Below are positions 44,550 through 56,800 of a DNA stretch of 64,000 bases, piece after piece. The position numbers were made by a program, and so were the translations under genes. The notes beneath the pieces are model-generated. The model did no database searches. It was not told the DNA's origin and saw only the letters and a list, made by a program, of their open reading frames with translations. This DNA is from Linnemannia hyalina (Eukaryota; Mortierellomycota; Mortierellomycetes; Mortierellales; Mortierellaceae), in NCBI GenBank assembly GCA_019671135.1, contig JAHRHY010000018.1, positions 434,001 to 498,000 of the forward strand, read 5' to 3'. How positions within the stretch are numbered: position 1 is the stretch's first letter; every line of letters starts with the position of its first letter.

Positions 44550-45147
44550 TTTTGTGTGTGGTTTTGAGATTGGTTGGTTAAGAGGAAGGAAGTGTGAATG
44601 GGTACAATTGCCTGATATGGGCGATGATTGTGCGCAAGGAGAAGGGAGAGATGGAGCTATGGTCAGCTGTAGAGATGAAGAATAAAGAAAGAAGAAGAGA
44701 AATGAGAAGAGAAGAGGAGAATGAACAATGAACGCCCCAAAAGAGGAAATCACCTTTGTATTTATCTGAAAACTACCATTGCCCATAAATACAATCCAAA
44801 CGATCTCTTCTCCTTCCCTCCTTTTTTTTTTTTGCACTTTGCACTTTTGCATAAACACTACTCCAACAAACAAACAACGCTCTCGCTCTCGTTCTCCGCC
44901 TCCATACATGCACGTCCTTGGACGACTGAAAAAATAACGACTTCTTACCTGGATTCTCCGTTCATCAACAGCTCGACAACTAAACCAAACACAACTTGAT
45001 GTTGAGCAACGCCTTCGCTGTGAATGGTCCAAGGGCCACCAACGACGCTTTGACATTCTTTCGGGTAGCCTCGCGCTCTCAAAGGCCCATTTTGACTCTC
45101 TTTTCCCTCCCTTTTTTATCCATCTCAAACCCCCAGCTGAAAGGGAG

Positions 45148-45149
<2 letters not shown>

Positions 45150-45178
<29 letters not shown>
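45150..45178. repeat. Poly-A tract, 29 bases
   Basis: Homopolymer in the monooxygenase upstream region. Confidence 0.9.
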
Positions 45179-46776
45179 CAAGACCCTCCACCAACGTAAG
45201 AAGGAAAGGGTCAGGCCAGGCATAGATAAGGCAAGTTGATGGAGTGAGCCGGTGGCCCGGCGGACAACCCATACACAATAACAACACAATCCCAAAATTG
45301 CAATCCCCGAAACAATAAGAATGTGAGAAAAAAATCACAAGATGAAAATAATAACAATCTAATGACTTTTCTCTTTTTCCTCTTTTTCTCTTTCTCTCTC
45401 TCGCCATTCCTCGACAGGACAAATAAGGACAAAGAAAATACTTTGAAGCCAGGTCAATACAGCAAACGGAGGACAAAGAGGGCACAACGGACAACAGACA
45501 GAACAGGACAGGGCCAGGACAAACAGGATCGGAGTGCAATGATAGTCTATGGTGCATGGCCGTTCGAGCATGCATTATGTTTATTCAATCGTGAACGGTG
45601 AACATTGAACAACCACTGGCAAAGAGCATTTCAACAAAACAACATGCACAAAAGGAGATATCAAAGAGAGGAAGGGCTATGGACCAACCTGCGTCAACGT
45701 ACCCCCCTTTTCATATCCTCCACACTTCTCTTTGGTCGCCAAATTTGGGAAGACAACCTACGACACGGGGCATTAGGAGGGTGAAGTAAACCATGGGGTC
45801 AAGAGGTTGCATTCAGAGAGGATCTAACATCGACTTGCTCCCTTCATCTCCTTCCTTTCTTCCTTTTTTTTGTTTTTTGGGACATCATGCCTTCCGTTTT
45901 ATTACCCTTTTGTACCCCTGCCTCTCCTCCTCCCTCCTTCGTTCGCCACCTCTTCTTTTTCTCTTTTTCGTACTAATAAGCTAAGAGCTAGGATGACCCA
46001 TCCACAATGGGAGCAAACGCGTATTGTTTATTGTTTTGCGTACGAGGGTTTGTTATGCACTTGAATCCACGAAACAATAGAGGGTCATCAAAAAATATCT
46101 CTCCATCGCCCATCTGACACAATCAAGCGGCCCCCTTACTCTCAATGTCCAAATGAGAGTACGGAACAATTGGACTAGCACAAAAAAAAACGACGGGCGG
46201 GAACGAACCAAGGAAGGCGCGACATACAAAAACATCAACATGAGTGGAGTCGATTGCAGAGGAAGACACACAAAAGGACAAATTGACAAAATGTAGACTG
46301 GAGACGACAAAAGAACAGGACACAACAAGAACGAAACAATTGACGATAACAACCAAGGATCACAAACCATGGCGGAGCATTGAAAACAGAGCATGAAAAA
46401 AATGAGGTGGCGTGAAAAACAGGTTTTTAACGTTAATTATGAAGGAGACGGATAACGACAGCGAAAAAACGTAATCATCATTCACCCAACAACCAAAACA
46501 GCGATAGTAAATGCAAGGTTAATGGACTTTACGAGGCTGAGATCATAAAGCGTAAACAGGATGCTCAAAAAGACGGCAAAGCAAAAGACCAATATAACGG
46601 CTTTTCTTTACGCCTCCCAAGAGTTCTTTGCTCAACGACAAAAGGACGGCAACAAAAAATTGAAGCCATTGTTCGATGGGAGGGCGGCATTGACGACAGT
46701 TATGAGCGCCATGCTTAGGACAGTTCGTCTTGTTCGCGTAAATGCTGCCTCGTGAGTGTGGTTTACAAGACAATGC

Positions 46777-46782
46777 TTTATT
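46777..46782 (-). terminator. Polyadenylation signal of the DIP2-like gene
   Basis: AATAAA on the minus strand, 60 bases past the stop codon at 46843. Confidence 0.4.
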
Positions 46783-46842
46783 TACATGTGTGTAATGCGA
46801 GGAAGGGGTATGGTGCTCAATAAAATGACGAACAATAATATC

Positions 46843-49800
46843 TTAGGGGAAGCCATTCATCGACTCCGAGAATGGAACATGAGCCGTGTTGACAACGATT
46901 GCCGGCGCAGGCGTTGATGCAGGTGCTGCTGTTGGCTCTGTTACCGGGGGAGGGTTGGTAGCAATCGTACTTCCATTGACCGCAGATCCAGGTCCAGATC
47001 CAGAGACAACCGCCGCTCCAATTCCAGGAGTTCCAGGCGCGGGTGCCTTCTTGCTCGTCACAGGACTCGTGTTTGTCAATGGAGTGATCGAAACCGACGT
47101 TGCTGGGGTGGCCGTGGCCGTCGCTGCTGCTCCTCCGATAGTAAGGGATGACAAAGTGGTCGAAGAGACGGGCGACTCGCACCGCGCAGGCGCAGGTGAA
47201 TCATCACCACCGAACCCACTCCCACCATTGCCAGACATGTTGCTGCTCTTGGGCGTTGTCGGGGGCATCACCCCCGTGAACGAAGACGTCAGTCCCACAG
47301 AGGATCCGGATCCTGGCCTCGATCCATTATACCCGCCAATACTGCTGGTACTTCCATGAGAATGATGGCTACTGTATCCTGCCGGGTAACTTCCGCCACC
47401 GTTGCCACTGGATCCAGAGCCGACTCCGCCATGACCTCCATGTCCTCCTTTAAGGTTATTGAACATGGTTCCGATGAACGACCGCACAGACCGCATCGAC
47501 GCCATGGAGGTGTTCGACCGGTTCGACCGAATAGAGCTGGGCTTCTCTTGGTGTCCACCGACCGAGACTGAGGGGATAGAGTTCGAGCCACCATAACCGT
47601 TGTTGAGACGACTCATCACGGGCGTCATAGGCATGGTGGGCTGCAACTGCTCTGGTACTGACTTTGGCAACGAACCACGAGGGTAATGGATATGAAGCAA
47701 AGGCCTATTTGAAATCAAGTAAGAAAAATGTCAGTTATATTTAACATAATGAACACTCAAGTGCAAGCATTAACTAAACATGGTCCTCTCGAGACCTTTA
47801 TGACAACAAAACTTACATTTTGGCGCTCATAAAGAGACTGAGCATTTTGCCGCGCTGCTTCTCGCCTAATCGGTTCTTGGTCAAGACACCCTCTCCAACA
47901 ATCGCAATGACATCCGGCATGAACTGGTGCTTCTCCAAGACCTGATGCATCACCGACATGGTCAGGTTGACAACCGTCACATCCGGCTGGCGCACTTGAA
48001 CAACACAAACAACAGCCTGATCCGCCTGGAACACAATACTATGTAATAAGAACACCAAATGGTCATCATGTTAGTCTCCCGTGTCATCAAAACATAAACT
48101 GAACAATATGGTACTAACATCGCAACGCAATACAGGATCTCAAATTTACCTTCCATTAGGAGCGACATTAGGGTGGCAACGCTCAATGGTCCCCTCGACA
48201 TCCTTGGGGAAATGCATCAATCCGTTGACCTCAAACGTCTCTCCAATCGAACCCAAGACAAACAGCAAACTGGTCGGTTTACCGCCGTTGAAGGTGTCCT
48301 TGGAATAGTTCCACAAAAATCCAATCTCTCCTGTGCGGACATAGCTGATCCTAGCGTCTCCTCCTGCGATTGACACGTTGTAACGACTGTTCATGTCAGA
48401 TGGCGATCCAGGCTCGCTTGTAACCTTGTCCGTAGCTGCGTTGGGTAGAATCTTGGATGCCTCGACTGTCAGAGGCGATGCATTCGAGAAACTGCGTCCA
48501 TGCTCGCGGGCTGCACCCTGATAAGACTGGACGTTCGCCTCGGACGACACCCAGATCTCACCAATCTCTCGGGACAAGCAGATTTCTCTCGTCTCTGGGT
48601 TCACAATGGCCACCGTGGTTCCGCAAATAGGCTATTACAAGCAAAAATGGCAACCAATGAGTTACTAAACATGCTGGAAAAAAAATGTCGACTTTGTCGT
48701 GTCAAGACGAAATAGCAACAGTCAGGGACACTTACAATGCCACTGTCTTCAACCCAGACACCAGTAGGGTCCTCCTGCTCGGTCGTGATTTGGACAGTTC
48801 CACGACGCAGCGCCTTCAAGGAGAGATGCAACCTCACAGGCTCAATGTTCATGTACGAACGAGTCGTCACCATGGGGTTGATCATGTGTCCAAACATGGC
48901 GTTGATGACGGTGGATTCCAAGCGGGACTGAGCAAACTTTCGTTCGATCGCTTGGTTCACCTCTGTACGTGGTCGACCCTCAGTGTTTAGCAAAAAGTTT
49001 TTGACTCCCGTAAAGTTGAACGAAGCTGGCGTAATCGGTTCCGATGTATTGGTCGCCTGCTCCAGCATAGCATAGTTGAGAAGCGCATCCCTCACTATTG
49101 TTGGTGTAAAATACAGGGATATTAAGTCAGTCATCGTGTCAAGATTCACACCGTGCCATCCATCAAAGAAAAGAACGCAAGGGTTACCTCCGTGTCTCTC
49201 AAGAGCCTCAAAGTAAATCTGAGGGCTGATTGAGAAGTCGGTGTACTGGAGCATGACGGTCGGTGCGCCAGCGTAAACTCCCAGCCCGCAAGAGTACAAG
49301 AGTCCAATGCCTGAAAATGTCCTCCAGCACGACAAAATGGGTCGACCTGTCTTCAAACGGCACTGGACCTTCTGTGCTCGACACTGCGCCATCAACGCTG
49401 AATGGCTGACCTTGACCAACGTCCGTCGCATGTCGGTCGAGTAATGTACAAAGACCATGGCAGGTGCGGTCTTTGCCAAAGCAGCAGGTGGTGGCGCAAT
49501 GTATCCCGATTCCTTGCCCAAGTTCTTGCTCATCTTAGGCGCCTTAGACACGCTAAAGACCGTTGGCAAGACAGCATCCTGACGGGGCCCAATGCACGCC
49601 TTGACATGAATCAAGGTCGTCTTTTGCTTCATCAGGTCCTCCGTAGCGGTGTTTCCAATCAAGTGTGTGACCTTCAACTCAGCCAAGAGACCCATCAGCA
49701 ATGTGATATCCTCGTGCAAGCGTGCAGCCTCGGGCATCTGGACAGGAATAGGGACGAGACCAAGAAGCCAGCAGGCATAGACGGTTGCTGCAAACTCGAT

Positions 49801-52800
49801 TCCGTTGGGGAACAAGAGGACGACCTTATCCCCTGTATGGAAGCCTCCACGCTTCTCGATGTAGTTGGCGATAGAAACGACCTTGGCACCAAACTTGCGG
49901 AATGTGAGGCCCTTGGTGTCCTTGCCTCGGTTGTCGACACCGACGAAGGCAGTCTCATCCTGGTTCATGACTGAGCGCCAAACGAGAATCTCGGCGAGAC
50001 TCGTAAAGTGGGAAAGGTTGATCTTTGTCTTCTCATCCAGAACCTCCTTTGGATAGTCGCAGCACGAAAACTGAACCATGCGCGCATGTGATGGCAGAGC
50101 AGCCTCACGAACAGCCAATGCCTCTGTTGGGAGCGTTCAAATGATTAGTATGAAAAGCGTGTGTTAGTTTCAGATTCCATCAGGAACATATATCACTGAT
50201 ACACTGATCACAGCAGTTGGGTGATACGAAAACAACAGTAGAGTCCATATTACAACAACTTACCGACACCCCAAATGCCACCGGAGGTATCATCTCCAAA
50301 GGAGATATTAAAGATGGTGTCATCCACGGATGTGTGGATATGCATCAGTCGAAGTCGTCCAAGCTCAAACATCTTCCGGCACAGCACCGGATGCAAAACC
50401 CGCTTGCCGTTCTTAAACGCTCGTGGTAAGCTTCCCGTCGGCGCAATCGCAATACAGTACAGTCGCAACCCGTGATAGTCCATCATCGCCTGCTTGGCAA
50501 AGTCGGCCAGCTTGATCAGATCAACACGCTGACTCCTGGGTGTCTCCGCACAAATCACTGGCAAGTGCTCATTGTTCACAAAGCACTCAAATGAAATGCT
50601 ATCGAATATATGAATTGAAATAAGGGTGAGTACAATCTGTCTCTTCTTTTCAGAAAGATCCAGAAACAAATAAACGTCGCGTGTTCTTGGCAAGTCTCTT
50701 ACCAGGAAGTAAAACCCACGATTCGGTCAAGGATGGTGTTGGAGAGATCTGCCGTGTAATGGGAGTCAAATTCGACAATCTCTGGGTGGACTAGATCTAC
50801 GATTTCCTGCTGAATCCTATCCTCGTATAATCCAAAAATAACAACTCGTCCCTCGATGAGTCCTCCCAGGAGACCAGTGCGCAAAAATCCCGCGGGGACG
50901 GGGTCATACACCTCAGGTATCATCGTATCCACAGGCACGATCAGGGGAAGCGCATGGAAAATTGACTGCGAGTGCTTGGGAAGCTCCCAGAATCCAAAAG
51001 CAATTGAAGGTGAATCAATCCATATCTCGCCGACGCGATTAGGCTGACATAATGCCGTTGTCTCTGGATCAACAATGGTGAGTGTGGCTAATGAATGTAG
51101 AAAACGGCAAGACAAACGGAGAAGGGTCAACAATGATTAGGTCATCAAATCGATCCCAACAAAACAATCAAGAAAAACAAATCAAAATTGACCCAAAAGC
51201 AATGTGCCTGATCCCCAATATCAATTTGATTTTTTGAAATTACCTCGTGGCATTGCATATCCAAAAGCACCAACAAGCACAACGCCACGTTCTGATGCTC
51301 TTGAAATAGCCTCCTCCCCCGTCGCCAATACCTGGATCATATTGGCCTTGAGCGCTCCGCGGTCCAGTAAATAGTGACAGATGGTGTTGGAGGCGGGTGA
51401 GTATCCTTGTGGCCGCCGCTTGGTTCCTGGTTCGGGAAGTGGGCCGCGTGGTAACTCGTACTCGAATCCAAAGTCAATCACATCCGCTCCTCTGGGGAAT
51501 ACCAAGTAGTCACGCATGCTGAGAATCATTCCTCCGTGCTCTGGTAGACTGGACATAGGGACAACCACCTGCTGGGGGGAGGGAACTCCCAAGTCTCCCA
51601 AGAACTCGTTCGCAAACTGAAGATCCAACATGGGTTTGATCATCACGGCGTCGATCAAGAACGTCTCTAAACACGATAGCGGCGGTGCATCTCGCTTGGC
51701 GCCCTCGGTTGGCCTGAATCTCAACAACTCTCGAACACCCTCGTAATCGCCCAGGGCGGTCGTTGCACGATATCGCTGAGCGCAATGTGCCCAGAGTCCT
51801 GGTGTGTCTGTGACGCCACTGTGAATAAAAATGGTGTGGCTTCCGCGGTACACGCCCAACAATCCACCCAAGACAAGTCCAACCTGTTGTCGAGGTTCGA
51901 GCCAGGTCAGGATCACGTCGGTCTTTTTGCCATCAGGAAGGGTCGTGCTTGATCGTCGAGAGGGAGGGGATGCTGGCTGTGTAGGGGTTGAAGGTGTTTT
52001 GGGCTCGGTGGCGGAACGAGGTGCGAAGGCGCTGGTGGGCGATGAAGGGGCGGCGCCACAGGTCCTGTTGGGGTTGGCTCCGAGGGATTGTTTGATGGCG
52101 TGACACTGTGAGAGCATCGTCCGATGGCTAACTGCAACGCCCTTCAGTTCGCCGTTGGGAGACTTGCTGTACTCGATGTAGGCGAGATCTGGAAGCTCGA
52201 TATCGGGCCAGCCCTCCTTTTTCTTTGGGTGCCAGCTGCCGAGAGTGTCTGTCTTCCACCATGCGACTCCCAAGGGCCAGTCGACGCCCTTGTGCATAGC
52301 CAGGTCCTTGCTCAATGCCTTGTGGTTGTACTCTGTCGTCAGTGCGAGTTCAGCCTTGGTGTAGTTGAGGATGTAGGTCATCTCTGCAAACTCCTCGATG
52401 ACGTTGATAGGTACGGCGGTCATCCCTGCCATCATGCATCCGTAAAAGGCTGCCAAAAAGTCCATTATCTCCGATTTGCGATAGACCAACGCCACACGGG
52501 ACCCGCGGCGCAATTGCGTCTTTTCGAGGATGGTCTGGCTGATCTTCTCCGCCCGTCCGTGCAGTTTTTCCCATGTCCACGAGGCTGTCTCCCTGCCCTT
52601 GATATCGACGACGGAGAACGCCTTTGAACTGGCCATGTAGAGTCCGCGAAACCTCAGGACCTCCATAATGCTTGCAAACCGGTTCATTGGTGTCATGGTC
52701 GATTCGTCGACAGCCTGCTCGAGGATGGACCTGGGCTCGAGGGGTAGCATCTGTTTCCCGGCCAGTTCCTCGACGTTGATTTTAGGTCGTTCGATGTTGG

Positions 52801-53895
52801 GGAGATTGACCTGAGGGCGCCATGGCATGTTGTCGTTAGCGTTTGCGGCTAGAAGATAAGGTATCAAACAGAGAGTATGTGTTAGCAAAAAAGAAGGAAG
52901 AAAAAAAATGGGTCCAACGACATTTGTGATATATCTTTCTCCTGGCGATTAACGAATCCTCCAGCCCTTGCTAGCTGAAGGTCGCTGAATAGTGGCAGAG
53001 GGCAGGAATACGTTGTGAGGTTGTGAGGATGCATGTCTGTTATTTGCACTTTCCTCCCCCCCCCAACAGCTTTTTTCTCCCTTCCCATTCCTTCCCGAAA
53101 CCACTCATATTCACATTCACATATCATTCACGCTCGCAGACAAGCATTGGGGAAAGGAAAGAGACGAATCCGCTTCGTCCATTCAGTCCAGACGGTGGGC
53201 GCGGGATTATCGGGAGCAAAAAAAGCTGCCAATTTCTTTCTTTTTTTTCCTGCTGGTGCTCTTCGTACTCGTTTCCTTTTAGTCGTTCTTTCCTTCGTCC
53301 TTCCTTCCATCGACATTAAAGGGCGGACGGACGGACTCATTATCATCAATCATCATCATCGTCCGCCCTATTAAATTCAGAAATATCTATTAAATCATAC
53401 CTGGCGGAGATACAGTGTTGTTCTGAAAAGTCTTGGGTCGTGCCCTGCGATACATATCATCATAGGCCGGGCCGGGAGGGACCTGGCCCCCTGCTGGCGG
53501 TGGTGGTGGCGGGCCATATCTCTCCATCACTTGCATAATTATTATATACAGTAGGTAACAAAAAGAGAAAGAGAGAGCAACTGGTTAGTTTCTCCGGCTG
53601 CTTGGAAAGCAAAGGTCATCCTGGACAGCGATTGTGTATCCATTCGATAAGGATAGAAGAGCGAGTCCTATCTGTTTGTTTTTTTGTTCGTGTGCTTACT
53701 GGGTCGTGGGCCTCGGTGGTGGGGGTCATGTCCGCCATTCATGGGACGGTTGGGTGGAGGGTGGAAGGCATTGTCGCGCAGGTTGGACATGCTGTTGGCG
53801 CCACGAGGGATCTGGTAGTGTTGTGGGGGCATGTTGAGCATCTCGCCCGAGGTGGAGCGAACGTGGTTGCGGGTGTTTATCGACAGGGACGCCAT
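46843..53895 (-). CDS. DIP2/CMR2-type protein with two adenylate-forming (FLD) domains
   Basis: Nine exons: 53700-53895, 53401-53529, 51244-52848, 50703-51087, 50264-50598, 48736-50123, 48150-48631, 47817-48038 and 46843-47704. All junctions stay in frame for 1867 residues. A Pro/Gly-rich leader (1-110) precedes two fatty-acyl-AMP-ligase-like domains, about 150-880 and 910-1620. Matching C-terminal sub-blocks prove the tandem: TLTIVDPETTALCQPNRVGEIW in the first and TVAIVNPETREICLSREIGEIW in the second. The phosphate loops are degenerate (YIEYSKSPNGELKGV; FVHYSTDMRRTLVKV), as known for DIP2. Eukaryotic DIP2, including yeast Cmr2, has been linked to control of diacylglycerol species, and the filamentous-fungal orthologue CPS1 to virulence in some pathogens. 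Here the N-terminal DMAP1-binding domain of animal DIP2 is absent, as in other fungi. The last 250 residues are Ser/Gly/Thr-rich and low complexity. Confidence 0.92.
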
Positions 53896-56800
53896 GGACG
53901 GGGGTGGTGTCTAAGGGTGTGTCTGGGAGGAGTGGCTGTGGGGGTGTGGTCGACTGGTAAATAGGGTAGGTAAGGAGAAAGAGAGTCGAGGAACGTTGTT
54001 AGAAAAGAGAGGGAGAAGGAGGGAGAGTATGTTTCCAAGGTGGAGGGGCTGTTGGGGTGAAGAGGAAGCGGGGAAGAAGGAAAGGGGAAAAGAAAAAGAG
54101 CGAGCTGAGTGAAAGGGAAAAGGAACGAAATGGTGTGAGAGAGGGAGAAAGGAAAATACAAATAACATAACACAACATAACATAACAAACAAAATGATTG
54201 TTGCAGGCTGTTCGGTTGTCGAGACTCACACAAACAACACAACAACCCATAGCTTGTCAGTCAACTGAACTAAGGCATGTCACAAACAAACACACACGCA
54301 TCACAATGCTAGTAATACACACGCCACACTTGTTCCTTTCCTTCGGTGTGCAAGTTGCAATATGATGCACCCATTCAGACTCATCCTGGCTTCAAATGGT
54401 CGCCATGGAATGAGTGTGTGGATATGGGTCTTCATAATCGTAATCATAGGGAAACAGGGGTAAAAAGGGAAACGGGTGCACATGAAAAGGGACAAGGAAG
54501 GGAACCAGGATGCGGATTGGTGCAGCAAGATGTGTGAGTACTGACAAACCTCTTCCCCTCTTTTTCCTTTCATTCACCCCTTTTTGACACATACTCTCCG
54601 GCTCAACTGCCAACGGTTCTTCTGTTTGCACAACATCCACAAGGAACAAAGTAAAGAAACAAGGCAAACAGCAAATCGATGGGCGACGCGCCTATATGTG
54701 GCCGAATGGTTGGTTGGCTGGCTTTGCTTTGCAAGAAAGGAACAAGAAAGGAGTGGATGAATTCAAAAATACACAACAATTACAACGTACAATACAAAAG
54801 AAGACACAAGCATGTCTCCTGTTCCATGGTGCTCATGAATCCTCACTTGCATATTGCAAAAGTGAAAATGAAAGGGATTCATATAAAGGGGGATGTGACA
54901 TGGGTACTATATCCATAATGTCTCGTAATGGACTATTGGGATAAATGACTGCCTTCGTACGTAGCATTGGACCATGGGGCAAGTAGAATGATAATATAGG
55001 AGCAAAGGGAAGGGAGGAAGGAGCCGAGAGGAGTAAGGGAAAGAGGAAGGAGAGACTCAATCAAGACGGGCAAACAAGAGAAAAAGGTTCGCAGTTCCTC
55101 TACTTATTCCTATCTACAGCTGCTCTAGTGCAAGTTGCTGCTGTTGTTGTTGTTGTTGCTTTTGTTGCTGTTGCGAGTACTATTGCTGTTGACTTCCATT
55201 ATATGTTCTGTTTTTTGTTTCTCCTTTTTGTTTCTCCTTTTTGTTAACAACAGCTCTCTCTTTTGTTCGTTTTGAGTTATGAATGACGGCGAGTGTCCGG
55301 TGGAGTACATAATAATGAGTGGAATGAACCACCATTTGCCATTGGGACGACCAAAGAAAGAGGAAGCAAGTGCGATGCATTCGTGTTTGTTGATTGTTGT
55401 TTACCTGATCGAAAAGAACGTAGTTGAAAAGTGGTGACGAATGTATAGGAATGCAAGGAAGAAAAAGAAAGAGGAATGCAGAGGTTTCGAAAATCAGATC
55501 ACTTGTTGAAGTTGAGAGGTTAAAAGAGAAAGACAAGTCGTTAAAGAGGGAGAGAAAAAGGGAGAGAGGAAGAAGAAGAGAGGGGTTCGTTTCTGTGGTG
55601 AGGGTATGGCGTGTGAGTGGCGGTAGTGGAGGAGGAGGAGGAGCAAGAGGAAAGCGTGTCGATGGAGTAAAAGACAGGAAGGGAGTGGAGAGAGAGAGAG
55701 AGAGAGAAAAGAGAGGGTGAACTATGGGTAGGGAAGGGGAGAAGGGAAGTGGTGAGAGAAGAGAAGTGTAGAGAAGAAGAGGCAAAGAAAAGAAAATGAA
55801 TGCTAAGCAATAAAGAACTTGAGGGAGCAATGAACGGAAATCAAAAATGGAAGAATTGATCAATTATGAAGAAAAAAAAAGAGTTTTATCAGACATGATT
55901 GAGAGACAAAGGGGCACACACACAAACACACACACGAACATCAGTTGCTGAAAATATCACGAAACGGCTGTCTGATGGATGCTATTCCTAATGGCCAATG
56001 GTCATGGTCATCCTTCTTTCACCACTCACCCTCAAAGGAAGAAGAACAACGACGAAGAACAACGAAGAACGAACGAAGGGAGCTCAACGATCAAAAAGGT
56101 GAGCATTTCATGTCATTGCCATTCAAGTTCTATTTCTGTCGACAACCTCACACTCACAGAAGCAAAACACAAAAAAAGCACACGGGCACGGGCATCCTAC
56201 CCTCCCTCTCTCTCTCTCTCTCTCCCTCTCTCTCTCTCTCGCTCTCCCCTTTCCTTCTGCTTTTCCTCCTTCGGGTCATACATGACATTCATACCATTGT
56301 CTGACTTGGTAAACAGTCACCTCCACAACAATCCATCCGGTCTATACATTGGCCCCAACGGATACCCGCCCCCTTTGCCAGCTTGTCCAACCCTTTACTT
56401 TGCTCAATCAATGACGAGCTCGCGATCAATAGTTCTTCTTCACAGAATCGTCTCTCGTTTTCGTTTAGGTTATCGTTTTTTGCTAGTATTTTTGATGGAG
56501 TTGAAGGCGAATAACCAAAATAAAAAAAATATACTCCTACAGCCCAACCCTGCCCTCTACCCTTTCCTCCCTTCCTTCTCTCGCTCTTCCTCCTCTTGGT
56601 CCTATCCCTTCTTTGGATCAAGAAAAATGAGAGCGCGTTTGCGTTGCACCTACTACTTCGTCTTCTTCAATCCAAGGGATTGCTTGGTTTGCTCGATCAC
56701 CTTCTTCTCTTACTCTCCAATGGACCAATGCCATACCACACCACACCCATGCCACGGCTTACTGTTTTGACCCATCCGCAACCATTTTGTTCTGGTCTGG

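Larger units (their letters stand above)
44550..46842. other. Intergenic region upstream of the FAD monooxygenase
   Basis: Purine-rich + strand at 44,640-44,720 is the monooxygenase leader. A 29-base A run lies at 45150-45178. A long frame runs on from the gene into 45.5 kb on the minus strand, but its composition (Cys, Phe, Ser, Arg) is that of chance open sequence. TTTATT at 46777-46782 is a possible poly(A) signal of the DIP2-like gene. Confidence 0.55.

Noticed and set aside
44193..45575. Long minus-strand frame of 460 codons running from the monooxygenase into its upstream region
   Set aside because: Only the last part, from the ATG at 44549, matches the FAD gene; the upstream part has chance composition (Phe, Cys, Arg runs from CT and A tracts) and no family motif.
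55180..55863. Minus-strand frame of 227 codons, Leu/Ser/Pro/Phe-rich
   Set aside because: It is the translation of a pyrimidine-rich tract; likely leader or non-coding.
55979..56770. Plus-strand frame of 263 codons
   Set aside because: Translation is simple Ser/Leu/Pro repeats from CT tracts and random sequence; no motif, no conserved start.
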